DNA of 64,000 nucleotides from Oerskovia paurometabola (GCF_016907365.1 NZ_JAFBBV010000001.1:930001-994000); one strand, 5' to 3'; positions 27,903 to 36,570 are shown, counted from the first letter of the stretch. Translations and numbers: made by a program. The notes: a model not told the origin generated them from the letters alone.

Positions 27903-28529
27903 TCAGCCCGCGAGGAGCGCCCGGATGTCCCGCTCGGCCTGACCGGGCGACGCCGTGCGGCAGCCCTTGTCGACCCAGCCCTGGATCAGGCGTGGCTCGT
28001 CGCGCAGCAGCCCCCAGCCGCGGCGCAGCAGCGTCAGGGGCGGCTTGCGCGACTCCCCGAGGTCGCGCAGCAGCCGGAACCAGAACGTCATGAGCCGCGG
28101 CCTGCGCAGGCAGATCGCGTCGGCCAGGATGCCCTCGGCACGGCAGGCCGCGACGAGCTCGGCCGCGAAGATCCCCTCCGCGATCACGAGGCGCGACCCG
28201 GACACGTCCAGATGCGTCGTGCCCGTGCGGCGCGACGTGGGGATGTCGTACACCGGGACGTCCGAGTGGCCCGTCGTGACGAGCGCGAGCAGCGCGTCCA
28301 TGGCGCTCGCCGAGTCCCAGCTCCCGGGGGAGTCCCAGTCGACGATCCCGAAACGCTGCGGCATCCCGGGGTGGTCGACGTCGTGGTAGAAGTCGTCGAG
28401 CTCGACGACCGGCAGGCCCAGGCGGCGGGTGAGCGACGTCTTGCCCGAGCCCGACGGCCCCGTCAGCAGGACGATCCGACGGGGTGGGACACGCGTGCCC
28501 TCGGGCAGGTCGAAGAGGCCGTTCGTCAC
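27903..28529 (-). CDS. uridine-kinase-like P-loop protein
   Basis: A 208-residue P-loop kinase. The Walker A loop GPSGSGKTS is at 24-32 (Lys30). LDDFYHDVDHPGMP carries the conserved Asp and Tyr of uridine kinases around 44-57, and DWDSPGSWD plus IAEGIFAAEL follow. This fits the uridine kinase family that phosphorylates uridine or cytidine, although such short actinobacterial homologues have not all been tested. The start is GTG 28529, with GAGAAT six bases upstream (complement of 28536-28541), consistent with a leaderless mRNA. It is divergent from the chitinase gene, with the large hairpin 28592-28631 in between. Confidence 0.82.
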   Translation of the reverse strand: MTNGLFDLPEGTRVPPRRIVLLTGPSGSGKTSLTRRLGLPVVELDDFYHDVDHPGMPQRFGIVDWDSPGSWDSASAMDALLALVTTGHSDVPVYDIPTSRRTGTTHLDVSGSRLVIAEGIFAAELVAACRAEGILADAICLRRPRLMTFWFRLLRDLGESRKPPLTLLRRGWGLLRDEPRLIQGWVDKGCRTASPGQAERDIRALLAG

Positions 28530-28591
28530 CCGACCATTCTCCCAGCCCGCGGACGCACCTGGTGCGCGGCGCCGTCGGGCCGCTGCTTGGT

Positions 28592-28631
28592 GTCAGGACG
28601 AGCGTGGCTCCGAGGCCACGCTCGTCCTGAC
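28592..28631. repeat. 17-base-pair hairpin in a divergent intergenic region
   Basis: GTCAGGACGAGCGTGGC and its complement flank a 6-base loop. It lies upstream of both the kinase and the chitinase genes, where a terminator is not expected, and shares its arms with the hairpin at 38424-38465. Confidence 0.75.
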
Positions 28632-28787
28632 GCGACGCCTGAGAGCCACATCGGAGGGCTGCGGGAACCACGTACGTAGCGAACTGTGCGGGCGCCCCTG
28701 ATGTGGGCGCCGCGACGCGCGGCCTAGCGTGACGGCACACGATGCCGCGGCAACGGTGCCGCAGCCGTGCTGGGGAGGCGGTCGATC

Positions 28788-31427
28788 ATGCAACGAAGCA
28801 GACGGTCCGTGAGGCGGTGGCTCGCAGGAGTCGCCGCGACGGCAGTGGTGGCAGTCCCGCTCGTCGCGCAGGTACCCGTGGCGTCCGCGGCCGAGGCGTG
28901 CGCGCCCGCGTGGTCGGCGTCGTCGGCGTACACGGGCGGCAGCGTCGCGTCGTACAGCGGGTCCAACTACAAGGCGTCCTGGTGGACCCAGGGCGAGACG
29001 CCCGGCACGCAGCAGTGGGGCGCGTGGAAGGTCGTCGGGCCCTGCGGGACGGACCCGACCGGCACGACCGGTGGGACGACGGGCGGCGACCCGACGGGCA
29101 CGACCGGCGGGACCACGGGCACGACCGGCGGCACGACCGGCACGACCGGTGGGACGACCGGAGGCGACCCGACCGGCGCCGACCCCGGCACCCCCATCTC
29201 CACGAACCCGCAGGAGAAGTGCCGCCCCGACGGGCTCGCCGTCAACAAGACCGTCGACGTGCCCTACTGCGACGTGTACGACGAGGCCGGGCGCGAGAAG
29301 CTGCCCAACGGTCTCGACCGCCGCGTGATCGGGTACTTCACGTCGTGGCGGACCGGCAAGGAGGGGACGCCGTCGTACCTGGCGAGCGACATCCCGTGGA
29401 CCAAGCTGTCGCACATCAACTACGCGTTCGCGCACGTCGGACCGGACTCGAAGATCTCGGTGAACGCCGAGTCGGCGACGAGCGAGGCGACGGGCCTGAC
29501 GTTCACGGGCGCCGAGAACGCGCTCGACCCGACCGTTCCCTACAAAGGCCACTTCAACCAGCTCACCAAGTTCAAGAAGCAGCACCCGGGAGTGCGCACG
29601 CTCGTGTCGGTCGGCGGCTGGGCCGAGACCGGCGGCTACTTCGGGGCCGACGGGAACCGCGTCGCCTCCGGTGGCTTCTACACCCTCGACACGCAGGCCG
29701 AGTACGACGCGTTCGCGGCGTCCGCGGTCGCGATGGTGCGGACCTACGGGTTCGACGGGATCGACATCGACTACGAGTACCCGACCTCGAACGTCAAGGC
29801 CGGGAACCCGGACGACTTCCAGATCGCCGACGCGCGGCGCGGCCAGCTCTGGAAGAACTACGAGCAGCTCATGAAGACCACGCGCGAGGCCCTCGACAAG
29901 GCCGCGGCGCAGGACGGCGAGTACTACATGCTGACCATCGCGGCACCCGCGTCCGGGTGGCTGCTGCGCGGCATGGAGGTCTTCCAGATCATGCCGTACC
30001 TCGACTACGTCAACGTGATGTCGTACGACCTGCACGGGACGTGGAACGACTTCGTGGGCGGCAACGGCGCCCTGTACGACGACGGCAAGGACGGTGAGCT
30101 CGCGGCCGCCGGCGTGTACGGGGCGTACGACGGGATCGGGTACCTCAACGCCGACTGGGCCGCGCACTACTTCCGCGGCGCCGTGCAGGCCGGGCGCATC
30201 AACATCGGCGTCCCGTTCTACACGCGCGGCTGGACCAACGTCCAGGGCGGGACCAACGGGCTGTGGGGCAAGGCGGCGCTGCCCGACCAGACCAAGTGCC
30301 CGCCGGGCACCGGGCCCTCGCTGGGCGGCACGTCCAAGTGCGGCAACGGCGCGGGCGGGATCGACAACGTCTGGTACGACGTCGACAAGGCCGGGGCCAA
30401 GATCCCCGCGGGCGGCAACCCGATCTGGCACATGCTGAACCTGCAGAACGGGAAGGTCGGCTCGTACGCGGCGGCCTACGGCGCGCCGACCGGTCCGCTG
30501 ACCGGGACCTACCAGCACAACTTCGACCCGGTCACCAAGACCGAGTGGTGGTGGAACGCGCAGACGAAGTCGTTCATCTCGGGCGACTCCGACCAGGCGA
30601 TCCAGGCCAAGGCCGACTACGTGGTCGCGGGCGGCTACGGCGGCCTGATGATCTGGGAGCTGGCCGGGGACTACGGCCTGGACGCGGCGAGCGGCGAGTA
30701 CGGCATGGGAGACAGCCTCGTGACGCGCATGCACTCGACGTTCTCCTCCGCGGCGCCCTACGGCGCGGCCAAGTCCAAGACCGCGACGCCGGCGCAGGCG
30801 ATCGACCTCGGGGTGTCGTTCTCGGAGTTCGCGCTCGGAGACAACAACTACCCGATCAACCCCCGGGTGACGTTCTCCAACCGGTCGACGGTCGCGATCC
30901 CGGCCGGGTCGACCATCTCGTTCGACTTCGCGACGACCACCTCGGCCACGATCGGTGAGCAGAACGGCTGGGGCATCACGACGGTCGCGGGGCACTCGGG
31001 CAACAACGTGGGCGGGCTCAAGGGGGACCTGCACTCGGCGACGCTCAAGGTGCCCTCGGGGGGCATCCCGGCGGGCGGCTCGGCGTACACCAAGCTGTCG
31101 TGGCGGCTGCCCATGGCGCAGATCTCGAACGTCCGCGTGACGATCGGGACGAACACCTACGCCACGACCTACGACCACCCGCGCGGTGTGAAGGTCGTGA
31201 ACCCGGTGGTCTCCGGCGGGACGACGGGCGGCACTCCCGGGGGTACCCCGGGCGGGAACACCGGCGGCGCCGGGTGCTCGGCGGCCCCGTGGGCCGCCGG
31301 GACGGCGTACAACGGCAGCGCGCAGGTCACGCACGCGGGCCACAGGTGGTCCGCCAGGTACTGGACGCAGGGCAACGCCCCCGTGGCCAGCGACTGGGGG
31401 CCGTGGAAGGACGAAGGGGCGTGCTGA
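28788..31427 (+). CDS. secreted GH18 chitinase with CBM5/12 modules at both ends
   Basis: An 879-residue exported chitinase that hydrolyses beta-1,4 bonds of chitin by substrate-assisted catalysis. The signal peptide (~1-35) ends VASA. Modules in order are: CBM5/12 (~36-88, with WSASSAYTGGSVASYSG and W/Y surface residues); a Gly/Thr/Asp/Pro linker (~89-131); the GH18 barrel (~165-650) with DGIDIDYEYP, catalytic Glu330 and Asp323/326/328; a beta-sandwich carbohydrate-binding-like module (~665-800); a Gly-rich linker; and a second CBM5/12 (~825-879). GGGGAGG precedes ATG 28788. Length and module order match ChiC-type chitinases of Streptomyces and Cellulosimicrobium. A long hairpin follows the stop. 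Confidence 0.95.
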   Translation: MQRSRRSVRRWLAGVAATAVVAVPLVAQVPVASAAEACAPAWSASSAYTGGSVASYSGSNYKASWWTQGETPGTQQWGAWKVVGPCGTDPTGTTGGTTGGDPTGTTGGTTGTTGGTTGTTGGTTGGDPTGADPGTPISTNPQEKCRPDGLAVNKTVDVPYCDVYDEAGREKLPNGLDRRVIGYFTSWRTGKEGTPSYLASDIPWTKLSHINYAFAHVGPDSKISVNAESATSEATGLTFTGAENALDPTVPYKGHFNQLTKFKKQHPGVRTLVSVGGWAETGGYFGADGNRVASGGFYTLDTQAEYDAFAASAVAMVRTYGFDGIDIDYEYPTSNVKAGNPDDFQIADARRGQLWKNYEQLMKTTREALDKAAAQDGEYYMLTIAAPASGWLLRGMEVFQIMPYLDYVNVMSYDLHGTWNDFVGGNGALYDDGKDGELAAAGVYGAYDGIGYLNADWAAHYFRGAVQAGRINIGVPFYTRGWTNVQGGTNGLWGKAALPDQTKCPPGTGPSLGGTSKCGNGAGGIDNVWYDVDKAGAKIPAGGNPIWHMLNLQNGKVGSYAAAYGAPTGPLTGTYQHNFDPVTKTEWWWNAQTKSFISGDSDQAIQAKADYVVAGGYGGLMIWELAGDYGLDAASGEYGMGDSLVTRMHSTFSSAAPYGAAKSKTATPAQAIDLGVSFSEFALGDNNYPINPRVTFSNRSTVAIPAGSTISFDFATTTSATIGEQNGWGITTVAGHSGNNVGGLKGDLHSATLKVPSGGIPAGGSAYTKLSWRLPMAQISNVRVTIGTNTYATTYDHPRGVKVVNPVVSGGTTGGTPGGTPGGNTGGAGCSAAPWAAGTAYNGSAQVTHAGHRWSARYWTQGNAPVASDWGPWKDEGAC
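29052..29180 (+). repeat. Gly-Thr linker-coding repeat in the chitinase
   Basis: Imperfect repeats of GGCACGACCGG(T/C)GGGACGACC-like units encode TGTTGGTTGGDP linkers between the N-terminal CBM5/12 and the GH18 domain. The repeat makes replication slippage likely. Confidence 0.75.
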
Positions 31428-31443
31428 CCCCCTGATGCCGGTG

Positions 31444-31512
31444 CCGAGGTAGAGGGACCGCGCCGAGGTGGAGGGCTGGAGCCCTCTCCCTCGGCGGCGG
31501 CCCTCTACCTCG
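31444..31512 (+). terminator. nested inverted repeat after the chitinase gene
   Basis: Outer arms CGAGGTAGAGGG and CCCTCTACCTCG (12 pairs, 31445-31456 and 31501-31512) enclose an inner hairpin centred on GAGGGC-TGGA-GCCCTC. It sits between the chitinase stop and the NUDIX gene and probably terminates transcription. Confidence 0.75.
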
Positions 31513-31537
31513 CGCACGTCGGTCGTAGGCTTCCCGG

Positions 31538-32122
31538 GTGACCTCCGCCGAAGACCTTGCCGCCACCGCCCTCGACTCGATCCGGTCCTGGGTGCCGCTG
31601 AGCCCCGCGCAGGCCGCGCTGCGCGAAAAGTACGTGGCGTTCGTCGAGGAGGGGCGGGGGGACGTGATCTTCCGCGGTGGCGCCGAGCACCTGACGGGGA
31701 GCTGCTTCGTGCTGACCCCGGACCTGCTGCACGTGCTGCTGTGCTTCCACCGCAAGGGCCAGTTCTGGGTCCAGGTCGGCGGTCACGTCGAGCCGGGCGA
31801 CGAGAGCCTGGCGGCAGCGGCTTTCCGCGAGGCCCGCGAGGAGAGCGGCATCGTCGGGCTGGAGCCCTTCGAGCCCGGCGGCGCGCCCGTGGACCTGCAC
31901 CGGCACGCGCTGTCCTCCCGCTTCGGCACGTGCCTGGTCCACTGGGACGTGGGCTATGTCGCGTTCGCGGACCTCGAGGCGCTGCCCGTGGTCAGCGACG
32001 AGAGCGAGGCCGTCGCGTGGTTCCGTGTCGACCGGCTCCCGCCCGACACGCCCGAGGACTTCCCCGTGCGGCTCCGCACGGTCCTCGAGGAGATGACGCA
32101 CCGCCGTCGGGCCTCGGACTGA
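31538..32122 (+). CDS. NUDIX hydrolase
   Basis: A 194-residue Nudix enzyme that should cleave a nucleoside-diphosphate-linked compound, using a divalent metal. The Nudix box runs about 81-105, with GGHVEPGDES followed by REAREESGI, so the catalytic glutamates are around 98-102. The spacing between GG and RE is one residue longer than the strict consensus but occurs in related actinobacterial members. Start is GTG 31538, with TAGGCT six bases upstream, which points to a leaderless mRNA. It is downstream of the chitinase terminator and 32 bases before the acetyltransferase gene. Substrate unknown. Confidence 0.85.
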   Translation: MTSAEDLAATALDSIRSWVPLSPAQAALREKYVAFVEEGRGDVIFRGGAEHLTGSCFVLTPDLLHVLLCFHRKGQFWVQVGGHVEPGDESLAAAAFREAREESGIVGLEPFEPGGAPVDLHRHALSSRFGTCLVHWDVGYVAFADLEALPVVSDESEAVAWFRVDRLPPDTPEDFPVRLRTVLEEMTHRRRASD

Positions 32123-32136
32123 CGGTGCCCACGGTC

Positions 32137-32156
32137 ATGTGTACGCTTGTACACAT
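32137..32156 (+). promoter_or_regulatory. operator overlapping the -10 and start codon of the acetyltransferase-TetR operon
   Basis: Perfect 8-base arms ATGTGTAC and GTACACAT with a 4-base centre GCTT. The TACGCT at 32142-32147 would be the -10, seven bases before ATG 32155, so a bound protein would block both promoter and start. The downstream TetR-family gene is the likely binder. Confidence 0.75.
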
Positions 32157-32739
32157 GACTTTCCCGGACCCCTCCGACCAGCGCACCATGCGCGAGCGCA
32201 TGCTCGCGGGCGACCTCTACCTCGCCGACGACCCGCAGATCGCGGCCGACTCCGAGCGTGCCATGTCGCTCAGCCACCGCTTCAACACCCTGGACCCCCA
32301 CGACGGCACGGCTCGCCGCGAGGTGCTGACCGAGCTGCTCGGCGCGTTCGGCGAGGGCAGCGACATCCGCCCCCCGTTCCGCTGCGACCTCGGCTACCGG
32401 ACCACGGTCGGCGCGCGCGTCTTCGTGAACTTCAACCTCGTGTGCCTCGACGTCGCGCCCGTCACGATCGGTGACGACGTACTGATCGGCCCCAACGTCC
32501 AGCTCCTGACGCCCACGCACCCCGTCGAGCCCGGCCCGCGCCGGGACAAGTGGGAGGCCGCGCAGCCCATCACGATCGGCGACAACGTGTGGCTCGGCGG
32601 CGGTGTGACGGTGTGCCCGGGCGTGACGATCGGCGAGAACACGGTCGTGGGCGCAGGGTCCGTCGTCACGCGCGACCTGCCCGCGAACGTCGTGGCCGTG
32701 GGCAACCCGGCCCGCGTGCTGCGCCACATCGACGAGTGA
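32155..32739 (+). CDS. maltose/galactoside O-acetyltransferase-like protein
   Basis: A 194-residue left-handed beta-helix acyltransferase of the Maa/LacA/NodL family, which moves an acetyl group from acetyl-CoA to a sugar hydroxyl. The N-terminal Mac domain (MRERMLAGDLYLADDPQIAADS) precedes hexapeptide repeats such as VTIGDDVLIGPNVQL and ITIGDNVWLGGGVTV. THPVEPG near residue 120 carries the conserved catalytic His. The start is ATG 32155, inside the operator. The TetR gene follows with a GTGA overlap, so the two are one operon. It may detoxify a thio-sugar or antibiotic; this is inferred from the family only. Confidence 0.88.
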   Translation: MTFPDPSDQRTMRERMLAGDLYLADDPQIAADSERAMSLSHRFNTLDPHDGTARREVLTELLGAFGEGSDIRPPFRCDLGYRTTVGARVFVNFNLVCLDVAPVTIGDDVLIGPNVQLLTPTHPVEPGPRRDKWEAAQPITIGDNVWLGGGVTVCPGVTIGENTVVGAGSVVTRDLPANVVAVGNPARVLRHIDE

Positions 32740-33293
32740 CCGCGGTGCGCCGCGTCGACCCCGACCGCAAGGACCGGATCGTCGACGCGGCCCTCGACGT
32801 CATCGCCGAGCACGGCGTCGCGGGCGCGACTCACCGGGTGATCGCCGCCGCGGCCGACGTGCCGCTCGGGTCCATGACGTACCACTTCGAGAACCTCGAC
32901 GACGTGCTGCGGCTCGCGTTCGAGCGGCACGCGGCCCAGGCCGCGGCGCGCTTCGAGGCGGCGATGGACGCGGTCCCCGAGGGCGGCGACCCGGTCGAGG
33001 CTCTCGTCGCGCTGGTCTGCGACGAGTCGGGCAGCTACCAGCGGGACCTGCTGGTCGCGCTCGAGCTCTACGTGCTCGTGGCCCGCAAGCCCGCCTTCCG
33101 CGCGGTCACGCAGCGGTGGATGGCCGCGAGCCAGGCCGCGCTGCGGCGGCACGTGGACGCGGACGTCGTGCCCGACCTCGACGCCCTCATCGAGGGGCTC
33201 GTGCTGCACTCCGTGCTGTCGACCGGGCCCGACGGGCGGCCATCGCTCGACCCCGAGCGCGTGCGCCGCGCGGTGCGACGCCAGGTGGGCTGA
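32736..33293 (+). CDS. TetR-family regulator, likely autorepressor
   Basis: A 185-residue regulator. The DNA-binding helix-turn-helix lies at ~10-55 (DRIVDAALDVIAEHGVAGATHRVIAAAADVPLGSMTYHF, here split for length). The C-terminal ligand domain is helical and of unknown specificity. It begins at GTG 32736, overlapping the acetyltransferase stop by 4 bases (GTGA), so the genes are translationally coupled; a GTG at 32745 is an alternative start. The palindrome at 32137-32156 in their shared promoter is the obvious binding site, giving autoregulation of the whole operon. It is convergent with lutC. Confidence 0.85.
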   Translation: MTAVRRVDPDRKDRIVDAALDVIAEHGVAGATHRVIAAAADVPLGSMTYHFENLDDVLRLAFERHAAQAAARFEAAMDAVPEGGDPVEALVALVCDESGSYQRDLLVALELYVLVARKPAFRAVTQRWMAASQAALRRHVDADVVPDLDALIEGLVLHSVLSTGPDGRPSLDPERVRRAVRRQVG

Positions 33294-33327
33294 GCGCCTG
33301 CTCGGCACCGAGGGTGGGGTGAGGGGC

Positions 33328-33993
33328 TCAGCCCCAGAGGATCACGTGCAGCGTCCTCGGCCCGTGCACGCCCTCGACGCGCGAGAGCTCGATGTCGCTC
33401 GTCGCGCTCGGCCCCGAGATCCACGTCTGCGGGCGCGTGGGGTGTGCGGCGAGGATCGTCACGGCCTCGGGCAGCGTGTGCACGACGTCGCCGGTCCGCA
33501 CGACGCACACGTGCAGGTCCGGGACGAGCGTGATCGCGCGGCGCCCTTGGTCGTCCTCGCCGTCCAGGACGATCGTCCCGGTGTCCGCGACGGCCAGCCG
33601 CGACGCGGTGAGGACCGCGTCGACATGGTCGAGCTCGGCCGCGGTCCGCCGGTCCTCCCGCGAGTCGTGCACGACGGCGGTCGTGGCCCCGAGCGCGCTC
33701 GTCCAGCCTGCGGGAACACCCGGGGGCACGACGACGGAGCGCGCGTCGGCAAGCAGCTCGCCCACGGTGCGGGCCAGGTCGGTCTCGGTCGCGGCCCGGT
33801 GGACGATCGCCCGGTAGTCGACGAGCCGGTCGACCAGGATCTCGACCGCCTCGGGGGACCCGGGGGAGTGCTCGCCCGTCGTCCGGTACTCGCGCGAGAC
33901 CGGTGCCTGTGCGGCCACGGCGTCCCCGAGGTGCGCGCCGTCGGTGATGACGGCCGCGCGCACGCGGGCCAGGATGTCGTCGCGCGCGCTCAT
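33328..33993 (-). CDS. lutC: LutC, lactate-utilisation subunit
   Basis: A 221-residue LUD-domain protein, third gene of the L-lactate oxidation operon. In Bacillus, LutABC together oxidise L-lactate to pyruvate through Fe-S clusters; the LutC subunit itself has no cluster motif. The N-terminal half is helical; the C-terminal half has SRLAVADTGTIVLDG and HVCVVRTGDVV, typical of LUD proteins. The ATG overlaps the lutB stop by 4 bases (ATGA), so it is coupled. No metal-binding cysteines are seen. Confidence 0.9.
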   Translation of the reverse strand: MSARDDILARVRAAVITDGAHLGDAVAAQAPVSREYRTTGEHSPGSPEAVEILVDRLVDYRAIVHRAATETDLARTVGELLADARSVVVPPGVPAGWTSALGATTAVVHDSREDRRTAAELDHVDAVLTASRLAVADTGTIVLDGEDDQGRRAITLVPDLHVCVVRTGDVVHTLPEAVTILAAHPTRPQTWISGPSATSDIELSRVEGVHGPRTLHVILWG

Positions 33994-35591
33994 CGGGCGT
34001 CTCCGGTCGTATCGGGGGAGACGGGAGGGACCGGCTCGCGCGGAGCGTGGTCGGTGGCCCACCACTCGCGGAAGCTCTGCTTGGGCAGGACCGGCAGGTC
34101 GCGCGCGTCGGTCCACCTCGACCCCGGGAACGGCAGCGACGAGATGCGGCCGGAGCTGCCGCCCAGGACCCGGGTCACGCCGCCGGCCTTCTCGGCGAGC
34201 TCGAAACGGCCGGGCTTGGCCATGACGAACGACGCGGCCTTCATGGCCGCTCCCCAGGCCGTGGGGCGGCCCCGGTCCTGGTCGACCTCGCGTGCCCGCA
34301 GGTGCACGAGCAGCGACGGGATGTCGATCTTCACGGGGCACACGTCGTAGCACGCACCGCACAGCGTCGAGGCGTACGGCAGCGAGTTGTTGGGGTCGGA
34401 CTTCCCCGTCGACCCCGTGAGCTGGGGCGTGAGGACCGCGCCGATGGGGCCCGGGTAGACCGAGCCGTACGCGTGCCCGCCCACGCGCTCGTACACCGGG
34501 CACACGTTGAGGCAGGCCGAGCAGCGGATGCAGTGCAGGGCCGCGCGGCCCACGTCGTCGGCCAGGGCCTTGGTGCGCCCGTTGTCGAGCAGGACCAGGT
34601 GGAACTCCTGCGGTCCGTCGCCCGGCGTGACGCCCGTCCACAGGGACGTGTACGGGTTCATGCGCTCGCCGGTCGAGGACCTGGGCAGGAGCGCCATGAA
34701 GACCTCGAGGTCCTGGTAGGTGGGGATGAGCTTCTCGATGCCCATGACGGTGATGAGGGTCTCGGGGAGCGTGAGGCACATGCGCCCGTTGCCCTCGGAC
34801 TCGACGACCGCGAGCGTGCCCGTGTCCGCGACCGCGAAGTTCGCGCCGCTGATCGCGACCTTCGCGGAGAGGAACTTGCGGCGCAGGTGCGCACGGGCGG
34901 CCATGGCGAGCTCGCGCGGGGCGTCGGTCAGGTCGGGCGGGGCGTCGCCCATGCGTTCGAGGAAGATCTCGCGGATCTCGGAGCGGTTGCGGTGGATCGC
35001 CGGCACGAGGATGTGCGAGGGCATGTCGTCGGCGAGCTGCACGATGAGCTCTGCGAGGTCGGTCTCGAACGCCGCGATGCCCTCCTCGGCGAGCGCCTCG
35101 TTGAGCCCGATCTCCTGCGTGACCATGGACTTGACCTTGACGACCTCGGTCTCGCCCGTGGCCTTGACCAGCTCTGTCACGATGCGGTTGGCCTCGGCGG
35201 CGTCCCGCGCCCAGTGCACGACGCCGCCGCGTGCCGTCACGTTGCGCTCGAGCTCTTCGAGGAGGTGCGGGAGGTCGCTCATGACGTGGGCCTTGATGGT
35301 CGAGCCCGCGTCGCGCAGCGCCTCCCAGTCGGGCACCTCGCCGACGACGGCCGCGCGCTTGGCCCGGATGGTCGAGGTCGCGTGGGCCAGGTTGCGGCGC
35401 AGCTGCGTGTTCTGCAGCGCCTGCTTGGCGGCCTCGGGGAACGTCTCGCCCCAGCGCAGCGGAGCGTCGGGGTGCGGCACGTCGTCGGCCCAGCCGGGGC
35501 TCGCGGTGGTGCCGGGCGAGCCGTGGTGCGTGCCGCCGTCGGGCAGGGTCGTCGCGCCGCGACGGGTGGGGAAGCCCAGGAAGGTGCTCAT
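33990..35591 (-). CDS. lutB: LutB, iron-sulfur subunit of lactate utilisation
   Basis: A 533-residue protein, with an N-terminal LUD domain and a C-terminal part with two [4Fe-4S] ferredoxin-type clusters. The cysteines are in CIRCSACLNVCPVYER (Cys354, 357, 360, 364) and in CGACYDVCPVKID (Cys411, 414, 418). It should carry electrons from lactate oxidation. The length is slightly above Bacillus LutB (~476) because of an N-terminal extension (residues ~1-50). It overlaps lutA by 4 bases upstream and lutC by 4 downstream, the usual lut layout. Confidence 0.93.
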   Translation of the reverse strand: MSTFLGFPTRRGATTLPDGGTHHGSPGTTASPGWADDVPHPDAPLRWGETFPEAAKQALQNTQLRRNLAHATSTIRAKRAAVVGEVPDWEALRDAGSTIKAHVMSDLPHLLEELERNVTARGGVVHWARDAAEANRIVTELVKATGETEVVKVKSMVTQEIGLNEALAEEGIAAFETDLAELIVQLADDMPSHILVPAIHRNRSEIREIFLERMGDAPPDLTDAPRELAMAARAHLRRKFLSAKVAISGANFAVADTGTLAVVESEGNGRMCLTLPETLITVMGIEKLIPTYQDLEVFMALLPRSSTGERMNPYTSLWTGVTPGDGPQEFHLVLLDNGRTKALADDVGRAALHCIRCSACLNVCPVYERVGGHAYGSVYPGPIGAVLTPQLTGSTGKSDPNNSLPYASTLCGACYDVCPVKIDIPSLLVHLRAREVDQDRGRPTAWGAAMKAASFVMAKPGRFELAEKAGGVTRVLGGSSGRISSLPFPGSRWTDARDLPVLPKQSFREWWATDHAPREPVPPVSPDTTGDAR

Positions 35592-36394
35592 CGTGCGGCC
35601 TCCTCGTCGTCGGAGTGGGCGTGGGCCGGTTCGGCCACGAGCGTCGGCGCGTCCTGCGTCGAGGCCAGGATCTCCGCGAGGTGCATGGTGCGCACCCCCG
35701 TGCGCAGCTTCGACAGGCCGCCGCCGATGTGCATGAGGCACGAATAGTCGCCCGCCGTCAGGACCTCGGCGCCCGTCGACTTCACGTCCGACATCTTGTC
35801 GCTGAGCATCGCGGTCGACGTCTCGGAGTTCTTGAGCGCGAAGGTCCCGCCGAACCCGCAGCAGCTCTCGGCGCCGGGGAGCTCGACGAGGTCGATCCCG
35901 TCGACGGCGCGCAGGAGCTGGAGGGGCTTGTCGCCCACGCGGATCATGCGCAGCGAGTGGCACGTCGGGTGGTAGGTGACACGGTGCGGGAAGTGCGCGC
36001 CGACGTCGGTCACGCCGAGCACGTCGACGAGCAGCTCGGACAGCTCGTAGGTCTTGGCGGCCAGGGCCTCGGCGGTCGCGCCGAGCTTCTCCTGGCCCGC
36101 GCGCCGGCAGACCATGGCCTGCTGGTGGCGGATCGAGCCGGTGCACGAGCCCGACGGCACGACGATCGCGTCCCACTCGCCGTCGAGCGCGGGCGCGAAC
36201 GCCTCGACGTGGTTCCTGATGACGGGCACGGCCTCGTCGAAGTAGCCCGTGTTGACGTGCATCTGCCCGCAGCACGTCTGCTGCTCGGGGAAGTAGACCT
36301 CGTGGCCGAGGCGTTCGAGGAGCTGGACGGTGGCCCGGGGGGCCTGGGGGAACATCGCGTCGGCGATGCAGGTGGCGGCGAGGGCGATACGCAC
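35588..36394 (-). CDS. lutA: LutA, Fe-S oxidoreductase of lactate utilisation
   Basis: A 268-residue protein with two CCG domains, which bind Fe-S clusters. The first CCG is at residues 41-43 (QQTCCGQMH) and the second at 178-180 (ESCCGFGG), with further cysteines at 84 and 145. It is the first gene of the lutABC operon; lutB begins 4 bases before its stop. The 255-base upstream region contains two perfect GntR-type operators and a TACAGT hexamer (complement of 36537-36542) between them, which may be the -10. Its divergent regulator is the FCD protein at 36650. Confidence 0.92.
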   Translation of the reverse strand: MRIALAATCIADAMFPQAPRATVQLLERLGHEVYFPEQQTCCGQMHVNTGYFDEAVPVIRNHVEAFAPALDGEWDAIVVPSGSCTGSIRHQQAMVCRRAGQEKLGATAEALAAKTYELSELLVDVLGVTDVGAHFPHRVTYHPTCHSLRMIRVGDKPLQLLRAVDGIDLVELPGAESCCGFGGTFALKNSETSTAMLSDKMSDVKSTGAEVLTAGDYSCLMHIGGGLSKLRTGVRTMHLAEILASTQDAPTLVAEPAHAHSDDEEAAR

Positions 36395-36508
36395 TGGGTA
36401 CTCCAGCCGGGCAGGGGGCGGTGGGATTCAGTCTGGTCCCGGCGGGCGGCGAGTGCCCGTCGGAGGTGCCGCGCGGCCCTCCCGGCCCCTGCTCGGCGAC
36501 GAGCAGGT

Positions 36509-36523
36509 TGTGGTCTGACCACA
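36509..36523. promoter_or_regulatory. FadR/GntR-type operator 1 at lutA
   Basis: Perfect 15-base palindrome TGTGGTC-T-GACCACA. It contains the TGGT-N3-ACCA core of the FadR/FCD regulators (LldR-like). It is 47 bases, centre to centre, from operator 2. Confidence 0.85.
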
Positions 36524-36555
36524 CAGTGTCCGAGCCACTGTAGACCATCGTGCCC

Positions 36556-36570
36556 TGTGGTCGGACCACA
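36556..36570. promoter_or_regulatory. FadR/GntR-type operator 2 at lutA
   Basis: Perfect 15-base palindrome TGTGGTC-G-GACCACA, identical to operator 1 apart from the central base. The two sites flank the possible lutA -10 element TACAGT. A pair of sites 47 bases apart could allow looping or cooperative repression. Confidence 0.85.

Noticed and set aside
29052..29180. Repeats in the chitinase linker as a CRISPR-like array
   Set aside because: They are contiguous, in frame, and code for Gly-Thr linkers between CBM and GH18.
28593..31517. A 974-codon minus-strand frame opposite the chitinase
   Set aside because: Low-complexity Arg/Val/Gly translation without domains; the plus-strand frame has a signal peptide, GH18 motif and CBMs.
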